Shown piece by piece: positions 44,153-54,446 of a stretch of 64,000 nucleotides of DNA (position 1 is the stretch's first letter; every line of letters begins with the position of its first letter). Source of the stretch: Lyophyllum atratum (lineage: Eukaryota > Basidiomycota > Agaricomycetes > Agaricales > Lyophyllaceae); contig JACGCN010000026.1 of NCBI GenBank assembly GCA_014905825.1, positions 62,001-126,000 of the forward strand, given 5' to 3'. Made by a program: the position numbers and the translations under genes. The notes under the pieces are model-generated. The model saw only the letters and a program-made list of their open reading frames with translations, made no database searches and was not told where the DNA came from.

Positions 44153-45601
44153 GGCGAGCAAGCTACTGGGTAAGGACCTACAACTGCGCCTTTATATCGT
44201 TTCTCAGACCCTCTTTTTTCCGACCACGATGTTGAGCGTGAAGCTTTGATGAGCCAAGCCCAAGAGACATACATCGGCTAGACGTGAAGGTGAGATAAGT
44301 ATTACCATACACGTGGGGAACCATACGACAATGCGGTCAACTGAGCACAATCTGAATAGATTGCAACGCGCGTTGAGCTCGCATGTTGACCTTGCGCACG
44401 TGGCACCGAAGATCGAGCAGAAGAGACGAGTGGGAGTGTCAAGTAGCTGTCAGACACGGAGCAAAGGGTGGTGAGGAAACCGGTGATAGACACCATACCG
44501 AAAGGGCGCGAGCAGTTGGCGGAACCAGAACAGGCGTATGATGCAACTGGAACGTGTGGATCCTCAATATCAGCTAGATTGAAATCAGGCTTCGGCAGCT
44601 CGGCTATAGAAATCAGCCCCGTCACTCTGACAACCATGCCCACGTGCTTACCTGAAGAAGAGACGGTAGCAGATGAGTTGAGGGTTTCCCGGAGCATGAG
44701 GTGTATAGTCTTTGACGTCGGAGAATTACATTCGAAGTTGCAATCATGTTACCTCAATGGCTTCACAGTTGAGTGTTCATCATTCTGTTGAACAGTTGTA
44801 AGTGGTAGTCTCCGGATTCCGCGGAAACTTCGCCTCGTAAGAAGTGAATTGCAACGACGTGGAAAACGGGTGGGAGTAGGTGGGATATCGTAGAGGACGC
44901 TGATCGTACTTTCAAGCAGGATTAGTTGCTCTGATTCCTGAACAACGTTTGAGTTTCCAAAGCCATCACCCATTGATCCCAGTGGATGTGCACCGTTCTA
45001 TTGAGATGGTTGAAAGAATTTTGGAGCTGGAAAGACCCCACCGCTAGGCCGAAGTCATGGCTGTGATTCTGAAGTTGAAAGGCGTTCGGGGGATCTTATC
45101 GATCTTATCAGATTCTTAATCGAAACACGAAACAACTTCAAACAGGCGTGATAGCACAGCCTCCATCGCAATTTGACAGCAAACGATGCCAAACATCCAG
45201 TGGACGTCCCTTGCAATGCTCACATATCAGATTCACTGTCAGTAGCTACGCCTCACTCGAACAAGAACAGCACGCCACATCTATGGTTTCTCCTCTAGGA
45301 CTTCAAAGTGTATCCCGTCTCTAGCTTTTCTCATTCCCGATGGCAATTTTTTTTTTTTTTTTTTTTTTTTTTCGGGGTGGAGCGTTACCCGTTAGGGCAG
45401 TACAGAAGACAGCGCCAAGGTCGCCCTCCTCCGTACCCGCTGACACTGTTGGCAATTTGAATTCGCCGAGCCCAAACTGGAGGAGCCTGGGGGCTAAAAC
45501 AACCTCAATTGTTTCACGTTCCCGGGTGTTCGTCCGCCCTGTGTATGATGACATGCGGTCACCACTCACCGACGGCCGCTTTTACGCCTCGCGGCGGCTG
45601 G
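44153..45601. other. Intergenic with weak ORF and poly-T run
   Basis: A minus-strand frame (44,697-44,302) contains a possible intron with GTAAGC and a CTATAG acceptor and a Cys-bearing segment (YACSGSANCSRPFGMV). I could not connect it to a start with signal peptide or to a family, so I leave it unannotated. A run of 26 T occurs at 45,347-45,372. Confidence 0.35.
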
Positions 45602-45609
45602 TATATAAA
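45602..45609 (+). promoter_or_regulatory. TATA box of the BBE-type oxidase
   Basis: TATATAAA sits 47 bp upstream of the oxidase ATG. It is close enough that the 5' UTR must be very short if this is the functional box. Confidence 0.5.
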
Positions 45610-45648
45610 CATCATGACGGGGTCAGATTCATTCTGAGCCCTTCAGCC

Positions 45649-47575
45649 ATGTATAGACTGACGAGCGTCCTGCTCCTCGCGCTTAGCACATCCTTAGTTG
45701 CCTCCTTCCCAACGGCTGCTGCTGACTTGAGAGGCAGCCTTACATCTTTGGGAATCAACGCCTCCTTTCCTGGAGACGCGTCATATGCAACTGCCAGCGC
45801 TGCGTGTACGTTCGTTCACTTCATAAAAACTCGCTACCCAGTGACCTGATGATTCAACTAGTCAATTTGCGGTTCACGATCAAACCCGCCGCCATCGCCT
45901 TTCCTAAGAACCCACAAGAAGTCTCCGAAGTTATTCAAGTTGGGGCAGCCGAAGGTTTGACCGTCGTTGCGCGCAGCGGAGGCGTGAGTTACTTCTGCCA
46001 TCTTATCAACTCGTTCAAAGTTCAAGCGAAATTCGATCATAGCACAGCTACATTGCCAATGGCCTTGGCGGGCAGGATGGTGCCCTTGTAGTTGATCTCA
46101 AGAACCTGAATAAAGTGACGGTCGACTCCACGAAAGGTACTGCGGTCATCGAAAGCGGAAACCGCCTCGGAGATGTCGCTGCTGCGCTGGGTAATGCCGG
46201 ACGAGCGTTGCCCCATGGGACTTGTCCCTACGTCGGAATCGGCGGGCATGCGTGTATGTTGCTGAAGCTTCGTCCGTTCCTTATGCGCTCCTAACTTGCG
46301 GGCACGAAGCTTATGGAGGATTCGGTTTTTCCGCGCGCATGTGGGGTTTGACCCTTGACACCATCATAGCAGTCAACACTGTCCTAGCAAACGGCACTAT
46401 TATTCGAGTGACTGCTCAAAACAATCCTGATCTATTCTGGGTACGTAATGATTGCCCTCGCAGTGACTCTTGGCTCATGAAACGTCGGTGATTAGGGCTT
46501 ACGAGGGTCTGCCGCTTCTCTTGGCATTACCACCTCCATCGAAGTCACCACTTTTCCAGCACCTCCATCCGCAACCATCTTCTCATACGACTGGAATCTG
46601 AATGCGACCGCTGCAGCGAAAGGAATTTCCGCGTTCCAATCTTTTGTTCAGACCAACATCCCGTCTCACATGGGCGCGGAAATCAATCTTGGCACTGGTT
46701 CGAGTGCGGGCACCGTGTACTTCTCCCTTGCCGGAGCTTGGTATGCACCGGTGAGTGGATTGAATGCCACGTTAGCGCCTCTCTTGCGCCAGATGCCAAG
46801 CAATCCAAGAACTACAATCCGAACTGGAACATATCTGAACAGCGTGACGATCCTTGCTGAGGATTCTCTCGACGAACATGATACGTTCTATGCTAAATCA
46901 CTGATGACACCGGAAAGCTCACCAATGTCGGACGCCGCTATACTCGCCTTCACCAAGTATCTCACGACTCAAGGCTCCTCAGCGAAAACGGTAAATCTTC
47001 AATCCCTCTTTTGGAGCTGAAGGAATGAATTGCTGAGCTGTATATAGCCGTGGTTCGTTCAAATAGAGTTGTATGGCGGCAAGAACTCAGCAGTCAACGC
47101 TGTCGCTCCAGACGCAACAGCATTTGCGCACCGAAGCTCGACATTTACTATCCAATTCTACTCCTCTTCTCCCGGATACACGCCGCCCTATCCTGCGTCT
47201 GGCTTCACCTTCATGGATGGTAGCGATCAATCGCCCCTTATCTTAATCTATACTTCGCTGACATCGCCTTTAGATATGGTGAAGACGCTGACCTCCAACA
47301 GCCCCCAGAACTGGGACTACGGGTACGTATTGTACTGATGACGAGCTCCTCCCCCAGCTGACATCGTTTCCTCAGGGCATATCCCAACTATATGGATGAT
47401 AAGCTTGTCGATTGTACGTTCACATGAGCCTCACTCTTCTGCCAAAATCTCAGGTCGTCAATTTTTAGGGCAACAACGCTACTATGGCGCACACTATGCC
47501 CGCCTCCAAACGTTAAAGGATCAGTACGATCCCCAGGGCGTGTTTGACTTCCCTACCGGAATCGCAGATCAATAA
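45649..47575 (+). CDS. FAD-linked oxidase, berberine-bridge-enzyme type
   Basis: Secreted flavin oxidase, likely acting on sugars or secondary metabolites. Exons: 45649-45805, 45862-45983, 46043-46253, 46310-46440, 46496-46990, 47048-47322, 47376-47413, 47469-47575, for 511 residues. A signal peptide (MYRLTSVLLLALSTSLVASF) is followed by the PCMH/FAD_binding_4 domain. H94 in RSGGHSY and C154 in HGTCPYVGIGGHA are the two residues that bind FAD covalently in bicovalent BBE-type enzymes. The substrate domain runs on to the BBE C-terminal motif YYGAHYARLQTLKDQYDP. All junctions keep family sequence in frame. It is the only copy here and has no obvious cluster partner. Confidence 0.93.
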
Positions 47576-48290
47576 TCGTCCGTGGCCAAGGGGTCTTTTA
47601 TTCCGTTGGTGTTCCTGGACAATCGGACAGTCGGACTTGTACATACAGCCTATGGGAAATCTAATTATATTTTTTTGGGATCGAGACTTGAAGCCTATTA
47701 TTTCGCCTCACCAGAACGACGTTATGGATGGCACCAGCCCGAGGCCGATTTGCTAACGCCCCTGCGGACTAATACCATCAAGGTTCTGTCAAGGCTCAAG
47801 TCAACTTGCCTTATCCTCGTGGTATTCCCACGTCTTGTCTTGCTTCCCAACCACAACCACCAACGTCTGAATTGGACGAGCTCTGCGATATACCATCTGC
47901 CTGCAGGGATTGACCATATTGTACAGAGGGATGAAGCAGGTAAGAGCTGATCTTCTCAATCGTAGACTCGTCCTCGACGTGTATCGTCGATTGATGATGA
48001 GACATTATTTGTCTTCAACCCAATGAACGCCGTGTCTCATCGAGGCGCGTATGCGGAGTGTTTACATTCTAATCCTTGTTAGCCTGATTCTTCCGACTCG
48101 TTGTTCCGTCGTTCTGGTCACTGAACTAATAATGTCGCTGTTGGAAGCATTCTCGAGCAAGCATAAGCGTACGGGAGCGAGCCAGCTGGACGCTGTATGG
48201 ATGACAGTTTGCGAAGGCAGGCTTCACGCGGACATGGTTTCACATGAGGAACTGAGGGGTATAGATTCAAAATGGTATCCTGCTGGACGT
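47576..48290. other. Intergenic, no gene seen
   Basis: A downstream region of the oxidase. Frames here are short and unsupported. Confidence 0.5.
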
Positions 48291-48772
48291 TCAGAAGTAC
48301 GTGATATCCCAATGAGACCCCTCATCCTGTAAATAACAGGTCGTCAGCCGTGCATACCACTCTCAAAGCAACCCACGTACGCAATACAGATCCCGGCTCG
48401 CCGCCTGCCATGGCGGGACCCATCTCCGCGGTTCGCAATCCTCTCAAACGTAGTCGTGATGTAGGTGTCCAACCTGGCCTGGTGGCGAACGTCGACCTTG
48501 AACCCGTTCGCATGCGAATCCACGCCGCCCGCATGTCCCACCTCGGTGCCGCCGGTGATGATCAAGGAGCTTACACCCGAGGCGTATCTCAGGGTTATGA
48601 CGCCGTCGACTGTGCCGGAGAGAATCCTTTGGTAGGATGTGCAGGTGGTTCTGGTTCTGTGACACGTGAGGCTGAGGGTCGGTTGGGGGGAGCTGATCGA
48701 CGCCGGGCTGACCTGTCCGTGCATCCGCCAGAGGAAACGGGTATGTGAGCGGTATAGTTCACAGACCTTCAT
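48291..48772 (-). pseudogene. Broken copy of the M15-like gene
   Basis: Paralogue of the gene at 43.5-44.2 kb. The two-codon exon (ATG AAG then GT) is recognisable at 48,767-48,772. The exon encoding signal peptide and propeptide is missing: sequence goes from intron-like DNA straight to the segment reading CTSYQRILSGTVDGVITL. The catalytic-type motif survives as SHANGFKVDV. Between the RGDG motif and the last intron one base has been lost relative to the intact copy (41 versus 42 bases), so the final exon encoding DEGSHWDITYF is out of frame. Two independent lesions make a functional secreted product very unlikely. Confidence 0.78.
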
Positions 48773-49164
48773 GGCAATGACTTAATAGTGGTCGGTGTAA
48801 TGATTGTCGAATCCTAGAGGTGGAGGAGTGCCCATAGCTTATACCTTTGTACAGGCCCAAATCGCTACGCAGCTGTCAGATATGCCAATTCTTCACGTCT
48901 GTTCGTCGTGACTGCTGGCCCAGCATTTCGAAGTTGGAGTCGTGCAGTATCCATCACAAGGCTGATGGCTGTACCTTGCGGTGACCTCTTCCTTGTCACC
49001 TTTTGGCAAAGTCGATGCTCGTCGAAATCCTGGATCTATTGCTATTCCAGAGACGTCACGAATCGACTGTCGATACTAGCCTTGTGCGGATGCCTTGGAC
49101 AAGTGACACTGTGAGGGTGCCATAGGAGGAAAAAGATGCGATCGATGCAGTTGACCAAAAAGAG
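48773..49164. other. Intergenic, no gene seen
   Basis: A spacer between the pseudogene and the tRNA gene. Nothing supported. Confidence 0.5.
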
Positions 49165-49247
49165 TGACCCCTACCCGATTTGAACGGATGACTTTGTGGA
49201 AGCTCCAAGGACTGGAATCACACACTCTACCACTGAGCTAAGGGGTC
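49165..49247 (-). tRNA. tRNA-Trp (CCA) with 11-nt intron
   Basis: A full cloverleaf folds on the minus strand: a 7-bp acceptor stem (GACCCCT with AGGGGTC), a D-arm with the seven-base loop AGTGGTA, an anticodon stem TGTG/CACA and a five-pair T-arm with loop TTCAAAT. The anticodon loop reads TT-CCA-G, so Trp. The 83-nt length minus 72 leaves an 11-nt intron after position 37. One mismatch (A31-C39) closes the anticodon stem, a small oddity that leaves the isotype slightly uncertain. Confidence 0.85.
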
Positions 49248-49755
49248 TTCAGAAAAAGTTGAGACAAGGTGAAACTTATTCTTTATCCATGACTACGGTC
49301 TGGTCCGGTCGATAAGATGGAAGCGCCGAGCGGAGTTTGCACCTGAGATTTCGATACCTTGCTCTCTCCTGCCTGTTGCGTACATGAACGGTGCTCAGTG
49401 CTCACTCGTAGCTGCTGATCACCTTCAAATCCGCCACTTTCTTCTGGGTACTTCCAACATGTTCTCCTATACTGAACACGCTGTCCTACAACCCGCACAT
49501 CTCCAGAAATCGCGGATGGCGACCCCACAAGCGATCCGCATGCGACACAGCCAACAACCCCACAAGTCCCCATTCAACTAACAGGGGAACACCACTATTC
49601 TGAGTATGTATCTGGCTCAAGTGGCGCTGACCTCCCTATTCCCTCCCTTGTGGGTCGTGGCTTAAGAGTACAAAACTCGAAGCCCAACGCTATTAACCCA
49701 GTTTGGTACTTTGACACCCCCGCCCACCTCGAAATCGCCCTAAACATCAAAAAGC
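49248..49755. other. Intergenic, no gene seen
   Basis: Includes the likely promoter of the following membrane-protein gene. No clear TATA motif. Confidence 0.5.
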
Positions 49756-50311
49756 ATGGCAGCGTCCGCCGATCACAAAGCCTCGCCGCACACTTCCCGG
49801 CGTCCCTTCCTCCACCGGCCAGGCTGCCCCTCTTCCGAACACGAATGGACCATGGAATCGACGGACAGCTTTTTCGGTGGAGCTCCCCCTTCAGCGTCGG
49901 CCCGCGAGAACTGCTATGGCTGTCGCGTAGCGGATTACATGCCAGCTCGGGATCCGCCACCTTACTTTGTGGGAGAACCGCCTACGCTGTCGAGACGGCT
50001 CTTCTGGTACGGGTTCCGTGAGTCCCACCAACACTTCCCTCACCACCAATCCTAATTTTTCGCCTTTCATGGTAGTGTTTCCACCGCTTTGGTTGCTGGG
50101 ATTTTTGCTTCCGCTGATGTCGTGGCACCGCGTTGAGAAGCTGGTGTCGTCGCGGTCTGGGCGGGACGAGAAGGCCGAGGTGGATGCGGAGTTCGTTGAG
50201 GAGGTGAGGAAGGTGGAGACGACTTGGGCGATGCGGTGTCTTGCGGCGCTGGGAATCTTTTCGTGTGTTGCGTTGGTGGTTGGGCTCGTTGTTTGGTGGG
50301 CGGTGAAGTAA
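49756..50311 (+). CDS. Small two-pass membrane protein, unknown function
   Basis: Exons 49756-50017 and 50076-50311, joined at phase 1, give 165 residues. The N-terminal half is Pro/Ser-rich and soluble, with CYGCRVADYMPARDPPPYF just before the membrane part. The first hydrophobic segment is LFPPLWLLGFLLPLMSW and the second is CLAALGIFSCVALVVGLVVW near the end, with a charged linker between (SSRSGRDEKAEVDAEFVEEV). This suggests a hairpin topology with a cytosolic or lumenal loop. I do not recognise the family. The arrangement is plausible for an endomembrane protein. Confidence 0.7.
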
Positions 50312-50629
50312 ATATCATGTCGTCACCTCCTTCCTCTTTCCTCGTTCTTCTTCGTCCACTACTTCTATCGCACACTAATTTTCTTTAAGCATACATAATA
50401 TGGATAATTGTCATAAGTACGTACTCTATGTAACATTTAGCACCGTTTAATCACAGTAGAGCTATACTCAGCCTGTCTCGTCGCATCGAGAGGCAACGGT
50501 TCGGCAAACTCGGACTCCGGAGGTGCGGGTCACATGTTCTCATGCTTATGTCAACGATGACTGGGAGAAGATTGCTCATCTCAACCACCCTCCTCACTGT
50601 CCTCCGTGGCGACCGACGGCTTATCCACC

Positions 50630-51341
50630 ATGGCGGCCGTCTCCCCTTTTGCACGGAGCACAACCTTCGAAGACTCCATCATCACCGGCCGCGAACAAAC
50701 CGTAAGGCCCCGTTCCCCGCCCTCCCTGTTCTCTTGTACCTTTAACACGAACCAGCATCATGACAGATTGAAGAAATGTACAGCGTACCTGAGAGCTTCC
50801 TCGAAATCGAGGTGAGGAACCCACAGACTCATGGTGAGCGCACCGCTGCCCCTGTTTGGAAGTGTTGGAGTTGCTGATGGTATGGGCGCTTGTAGGGTTT
50901 GGGAGGAAGATGTACACCGATTATGAGATAGTCTGCAAGGTAAAGCCCTACCTTTCCACTGTGCTTGGGCGTCGCTGATGCTTTGCCTTGGCGTACAGAC
51001 CAATATCCCAGCGTTCAAGCTAAGGCATTCGCTGGTCCGCCGGCGGTACTCCGACTTTGAGGCCTTCCGGGATATCCTCGAGCACGAATCGACCCGGGTC
51101 AACATCCCTCCGCTCCCTGGGAAGGTCTTCACCAACCGCTTCTCGGACGAGGTTATCGAAAGCAGGAGGGAGGGGCTGGAGCGCTTCTTGAGTATAGTTG
51201 CGGGGCACCCCTTGCTGCAGGTGCGTTTCGCGGTTCTTGACCTGGTGGGTACGACGCTGACGCTGTGGTTGGCAGACGGGGAGTAAAGTGCTTTGCGCGT
51301 TCCTGCAGGATCCTGCTTGGGACAAGGCACAGTGGGTTTGA
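50630..51341 (+). CDS. SNX3: Sorting nexin SNX3/Grd19 (PX domain)
   Basis: Retromer-associated cargo adaptor on endosomes, binding phosphatidylinositol 3-phosphate. Exons: 50630-50701, 50767-50833, 50896-50939, 50999-51220, 51276-51341, for 156 residues, the usual length of this one-domain protein. The ATG has an ideal context (ccaccATGG). Diagnostic blocks are [33 protein letters not shown], the lipid-binding [25 protein letters not shown] and [16 protein letters not shown]. The protein ends shortly after the PX domain. Exon junctions all fall inside well-conserved sequence. Confidence 0.95.
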
Positions 51342-52241
51342 GGGGGCTGTGTATCATCGACTCACGTTGCTCGGCTGGTGTGCCTAATACTCGTTACTTA
51401 CTCTCTTCGTTCCCCGCTCTTGTCCCCCAGTTGTCTTTGCCTTTTTTGCCTTCCTTGGACTGTTCCTTTCTTGTTTTTTCTTTTCACGTTTGTATTTCGT
51501 ACCACTGCATCTCTGTACGGATGGCACCTATGCATGACCTTGCTTCCATTAACCTCATACTCCGCCCACCGCCGATAAGCCATGTCCTATCACTGACCGA
51601 CTTCGCTGCCACATAGCCATCTTCCATATCAGCTGCTCCAGCGCCAGCTGTCAGTGTCAGTGTCAGCTTCAAGTCTCTATGGTCATTATGGTTATTCACA
51701 TGCCGTCAGGTCGCCTTATCCGAATCGGAATCCGGCCTTGCCGCCAATCGTCACAATTTTGAATACGTCATGTGGTCTGCTTGCTCTAGAACTTGAGTAT
51801 TGCAGTTGGCGGTGGCACGGCGTCGCGATCGCTGAGCTTCGCGGAATCGCGCCTTTCATCAGCGCCGTTGACAAACTTCGAAACCCGAACCAGTACTTTG
51901 ACGCCGGCCAATGGTGTGTATCGATGCAACTGTCCATCTGGATTCTGCCGATCGACGGGTTTGTAGGCCGTTTTGCTAGCATCACCTCACGCAGATCGGA
52001 TTCTACGGCCATTCGTCGTTCTGCCCAATACTAGACGACCAACCATATCGGCGGCTACGTGAGGTAAGTCATCGAAATGAACATCGAAAAACGGTATGTA
52101 TTCATTCAACCATCTATCACAGGTTCTTATAATCTTATCGAATCTCCCTTGCAGCGTGTCGGCCAGAGAAAGGGTGTATATCCAGCAAGCTATCTAAACC
52201 GAGGTAGCTAACCATACTAGTCCCATGAACCCTCCAGCAGC
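51342..52241. other. Intergenic, no gene seen
   Basis: A T-rich SNX3 3' UTR is likely to about 51,600. The remainder has only unsupported frames. Confidence 0.5.
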
Positions 52242-52716
52242 TCAAGCATTGACGTTGATGGGCGTGCAGCCGACAACGACAAGACCGTTCTGAACAAATG
52301 TATGAGCGCCATTGTACATAACAGAAGGTCAGAATACTCACGAATTGGTTGCCAGTACAGCAGACGGGCTGGGAAGTGCAGGAGTTGCCCGCGATGCCGA
52401 TTGCTGAGATGGGGCTGCAGCCGACTGAAGATGTGAAACGGTGAGCGACCTGGAAAATCCTTGCGAAGGCAGGAATGGACTTACGACCGACTTGAGCAGT
52501 GAGATCCTGAATAGCGACGCCCAAAAGGCCGAGGAGGCTAGACACGTTCTCATCTGAAGCCTGGAAGGGATATGAGCATACGGGTTAAGAGATCGTGAAG
52601 CGGAGGGACGGTACATTTTTCAAGCTGTTGCAGCATTGAACCTCGCCGGTGTTGCACTGGCTAGCGGCGGCGAGGAGAGGGAGAGCGAGGAGGAGGGTGG
52701 AGGCACGGGCGAACAT
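52242..52716 (-). CDS. Class I hydrophobin H2
   Basis: Exons in transcript order: 52716-52615, 52560-52485, 52424-52342, 52289-52242, for 102 residues. Signal peptide MFARASTLLLALPLLAAAS, then eight Cys in the class I pattern with blocks CNTGEVQCC, GCSPISAIGIAGNSC, PVCC and VGCTPINVNA. It is nearly identical to H3, differing in a handful of residues (for example Leu/Phe at position 8 and GLLGVAI versus GFLGVAV), and even intron sequences are similar. It diverges from H3 head to head with 1257 bp between the start codons. Confidence 0.93.
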
Positions 52717-52729
52717 TATGGAGGAGGGG

Positions 52730-52762
52730 ATGTGGTAGAACGGTGGGGATCGTTGAACTGAT
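52730..52762 (-). promoter_or_regulatory. Conserved 33-bp block upstream of H2
   Basis: This stretch, 14 bp upstream of the H2 ATG, is identical to the block at the same place upstream of H3. A shortened variant precedes H1. It contains cagttcaacgat and ccgttctaccacat. It is probably 5' UTR or core promoter retained since duplication. A TATA-like cataaaag lies further upstream at 52,785-52,792. Confidence 0.65.
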
Positions 52763-53896
52763 CTTCTTTAGCGTGTTCCTCCAGCTTTTATGCTATTGCG
52801 AGGTCCGGCTCTTGATATTTCTCCTCGTCGGCCGTTTTCTCACTTCGGACTAGTTTAGTTAGCATGCTTCCTGTTACGTCTCGTCGCGCTGGCTGAGGCT
52901 GAGGTGCCCCTTGACGCGTAACGCGTCGTCCCTTGTTCGCTTCCCAAATTTTGAAACGATGGAACGATGGGCATCACCCCGCATTCTCTATGACCTCTTA
53001 CTCACAGACTCTAGACAAAGTTCAATTTGCCAGCCAACGTCCGACAGGGGTCGCGCCACGCGCTGCGCGAGAAATCATGGTCCCACACTACTAGACACCA
53101 GCAAACCCAGTCTTTCTGACCTGGGATCCTTAGCCAATTCCCTCGCCATGCATTCTAAGACTCAAGGTTCCATGTCATGATTGCTCGCCGCTCTTGAATG
53201 CACTCAGGGTCGGAAGAGGCTAGTGCAGGGTCTGTGTCAAAAACTTTACTTTCCGCGATTTCCGTCGTACATCGTGGCGCGCCAATGGAATTGAATACCA
53301 CAATGACATGTCGTGACCAACGATTAATGAGGCCCGGATTCCAGGATGTCGAGCACGTAGAAAGACGGCGACTGTGCAAAATAAGCCGCAAACCATGTTC
53401 GAGTCAAGGACACCGACGCTATCTACATGTTGCTATTGGTATGATTGAGCTATGTTGGGAGTTTCGGCGAGTGAGTGCGTCGATCAAGAGATCGCTTCCC
53501 ATTTTCTTAGTACGAGACAGGTAAAAAGCCAACCCTGACTCAGGGTCCAAATTGATTTTGAATTTATGTACTTCCTTTGGACACCCCGCTGGCCTGTCCG
53601 CGACGGTGAGCAAGTCACCAGCTTCCAGTGCCCGTGAGCATCTGAGCCCACTGGCTGCATTTTCGAGGAATGACTGAAGCCGTCTACTTGCCGATAGCGC
53701 TGGCACCAACATCAGCGAGCAAAAATTCTAAGTGGTTCGACTTACGCCGCAAGCGAAATGCGCCGTGAACGTTGTGGAAGGCACACCGGAAGATGAAAAG
53801 AAGCTCCGGACAGCGAGACATCCGCTAAGCAGACTAGTCTGCGGCTGGACGAAGAAAAAACACTAGACAATATTCGAAAGCCGGCACGAGGGTTGA
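52763..53896. other. Shared upstream region of hydrophobins H2 and H3
   Basis: There is no gene between the divergent pair. Apart from the 33-bp blocks and TATA-like boxes at each end, the two halves do not look alike, so the duplicated unit probably ended near the core promoters. Confidence 0.45.
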
Positions 53897-53903
53897 TATA
53901 AAA
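53897..53903 (+). promoter_or_regulatory. TATA box of hydrophobin H3
   Basis: TATAAAA lies 77 bp upstream of the H3 ATG and 30 bp before the conserved 33-bp block, the spacing expected if the block begins at the transcription start. Confidence 0.6.
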
Positions 53904-53926
53904 GGTGAAGCTGGACACCACAGAAA

Positions 53927-53959
53927 ATCAGTTCAACGATCCCCACCGTTCTACCACAT
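53927..53959 (+). promoter_or_regulatory. Conserved 33-bp block upstream of H3
   Basis: Identical over 33 bp to the block upstream of H2 (52,730-52,762, other strand). It ends 14 bp before the ATG. Confidence 0.65.
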
Positions 53960-53973
53960 TTCACTCCTCCACA

Positions 53974-54446
53974 ATGTTCGCTCGTGCCTCCACCTTCCTC
54001 CTCGCTCTCCCTCTCCTGGCCGCCGCTAGCCAGTGCAACACCGGCGAGGTGCAATGCTGCAACAGCGTGAAAAATGTAACATCCCTCCGGTCAATGCTCT
54101 CTCACCCGTATGCTCATATCCCTTCCAGGCTTCAGATGAGAACGTATCTAGCCTCCTCGGCTTCTTGGGCGTCGCTGTCCAGGATCTGACTGCCCAAGTC
54201 GGTCGTAAGTCCATTCTCTCCATCACAAGGATTTTCCTGGTCGCTCACTGGGCTTCACTTCAGTCGGCTGCAGCCCCATCTCAGCCATCGGCATCGCGGG
54301 CAACTCCTGCACTTCCCAGCCCGTCTGCTGCACTGGTAACCAATTCGTGAGTATTCTGACCCTCCAGCATCTGTAATGGCGCTGATACACCTGTTCAGAA
54401 CGGCCTCGTTGTCGTCGGCTGCACGCCCATCAACGTGAATGCCTAA
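53974..54446 (+). CDS. Class I hydrophobin H3
   Basis: Exons 53974-54075, 54129-54204, 54264-54346, 54399-54446, for 102 residues. Same signal peptide type, eight-Cys pattern and intron phases as H2 and H1. The exon 1 end CNTGEVQCCNSVKN and exon 4 NGLVVVGCTPINVNA are close copies of H2. Product is secreted and forms a surface rodlet film. The close H2/H3 match points to recent inverted duplication or gene conversion. Confidence 0.94.
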
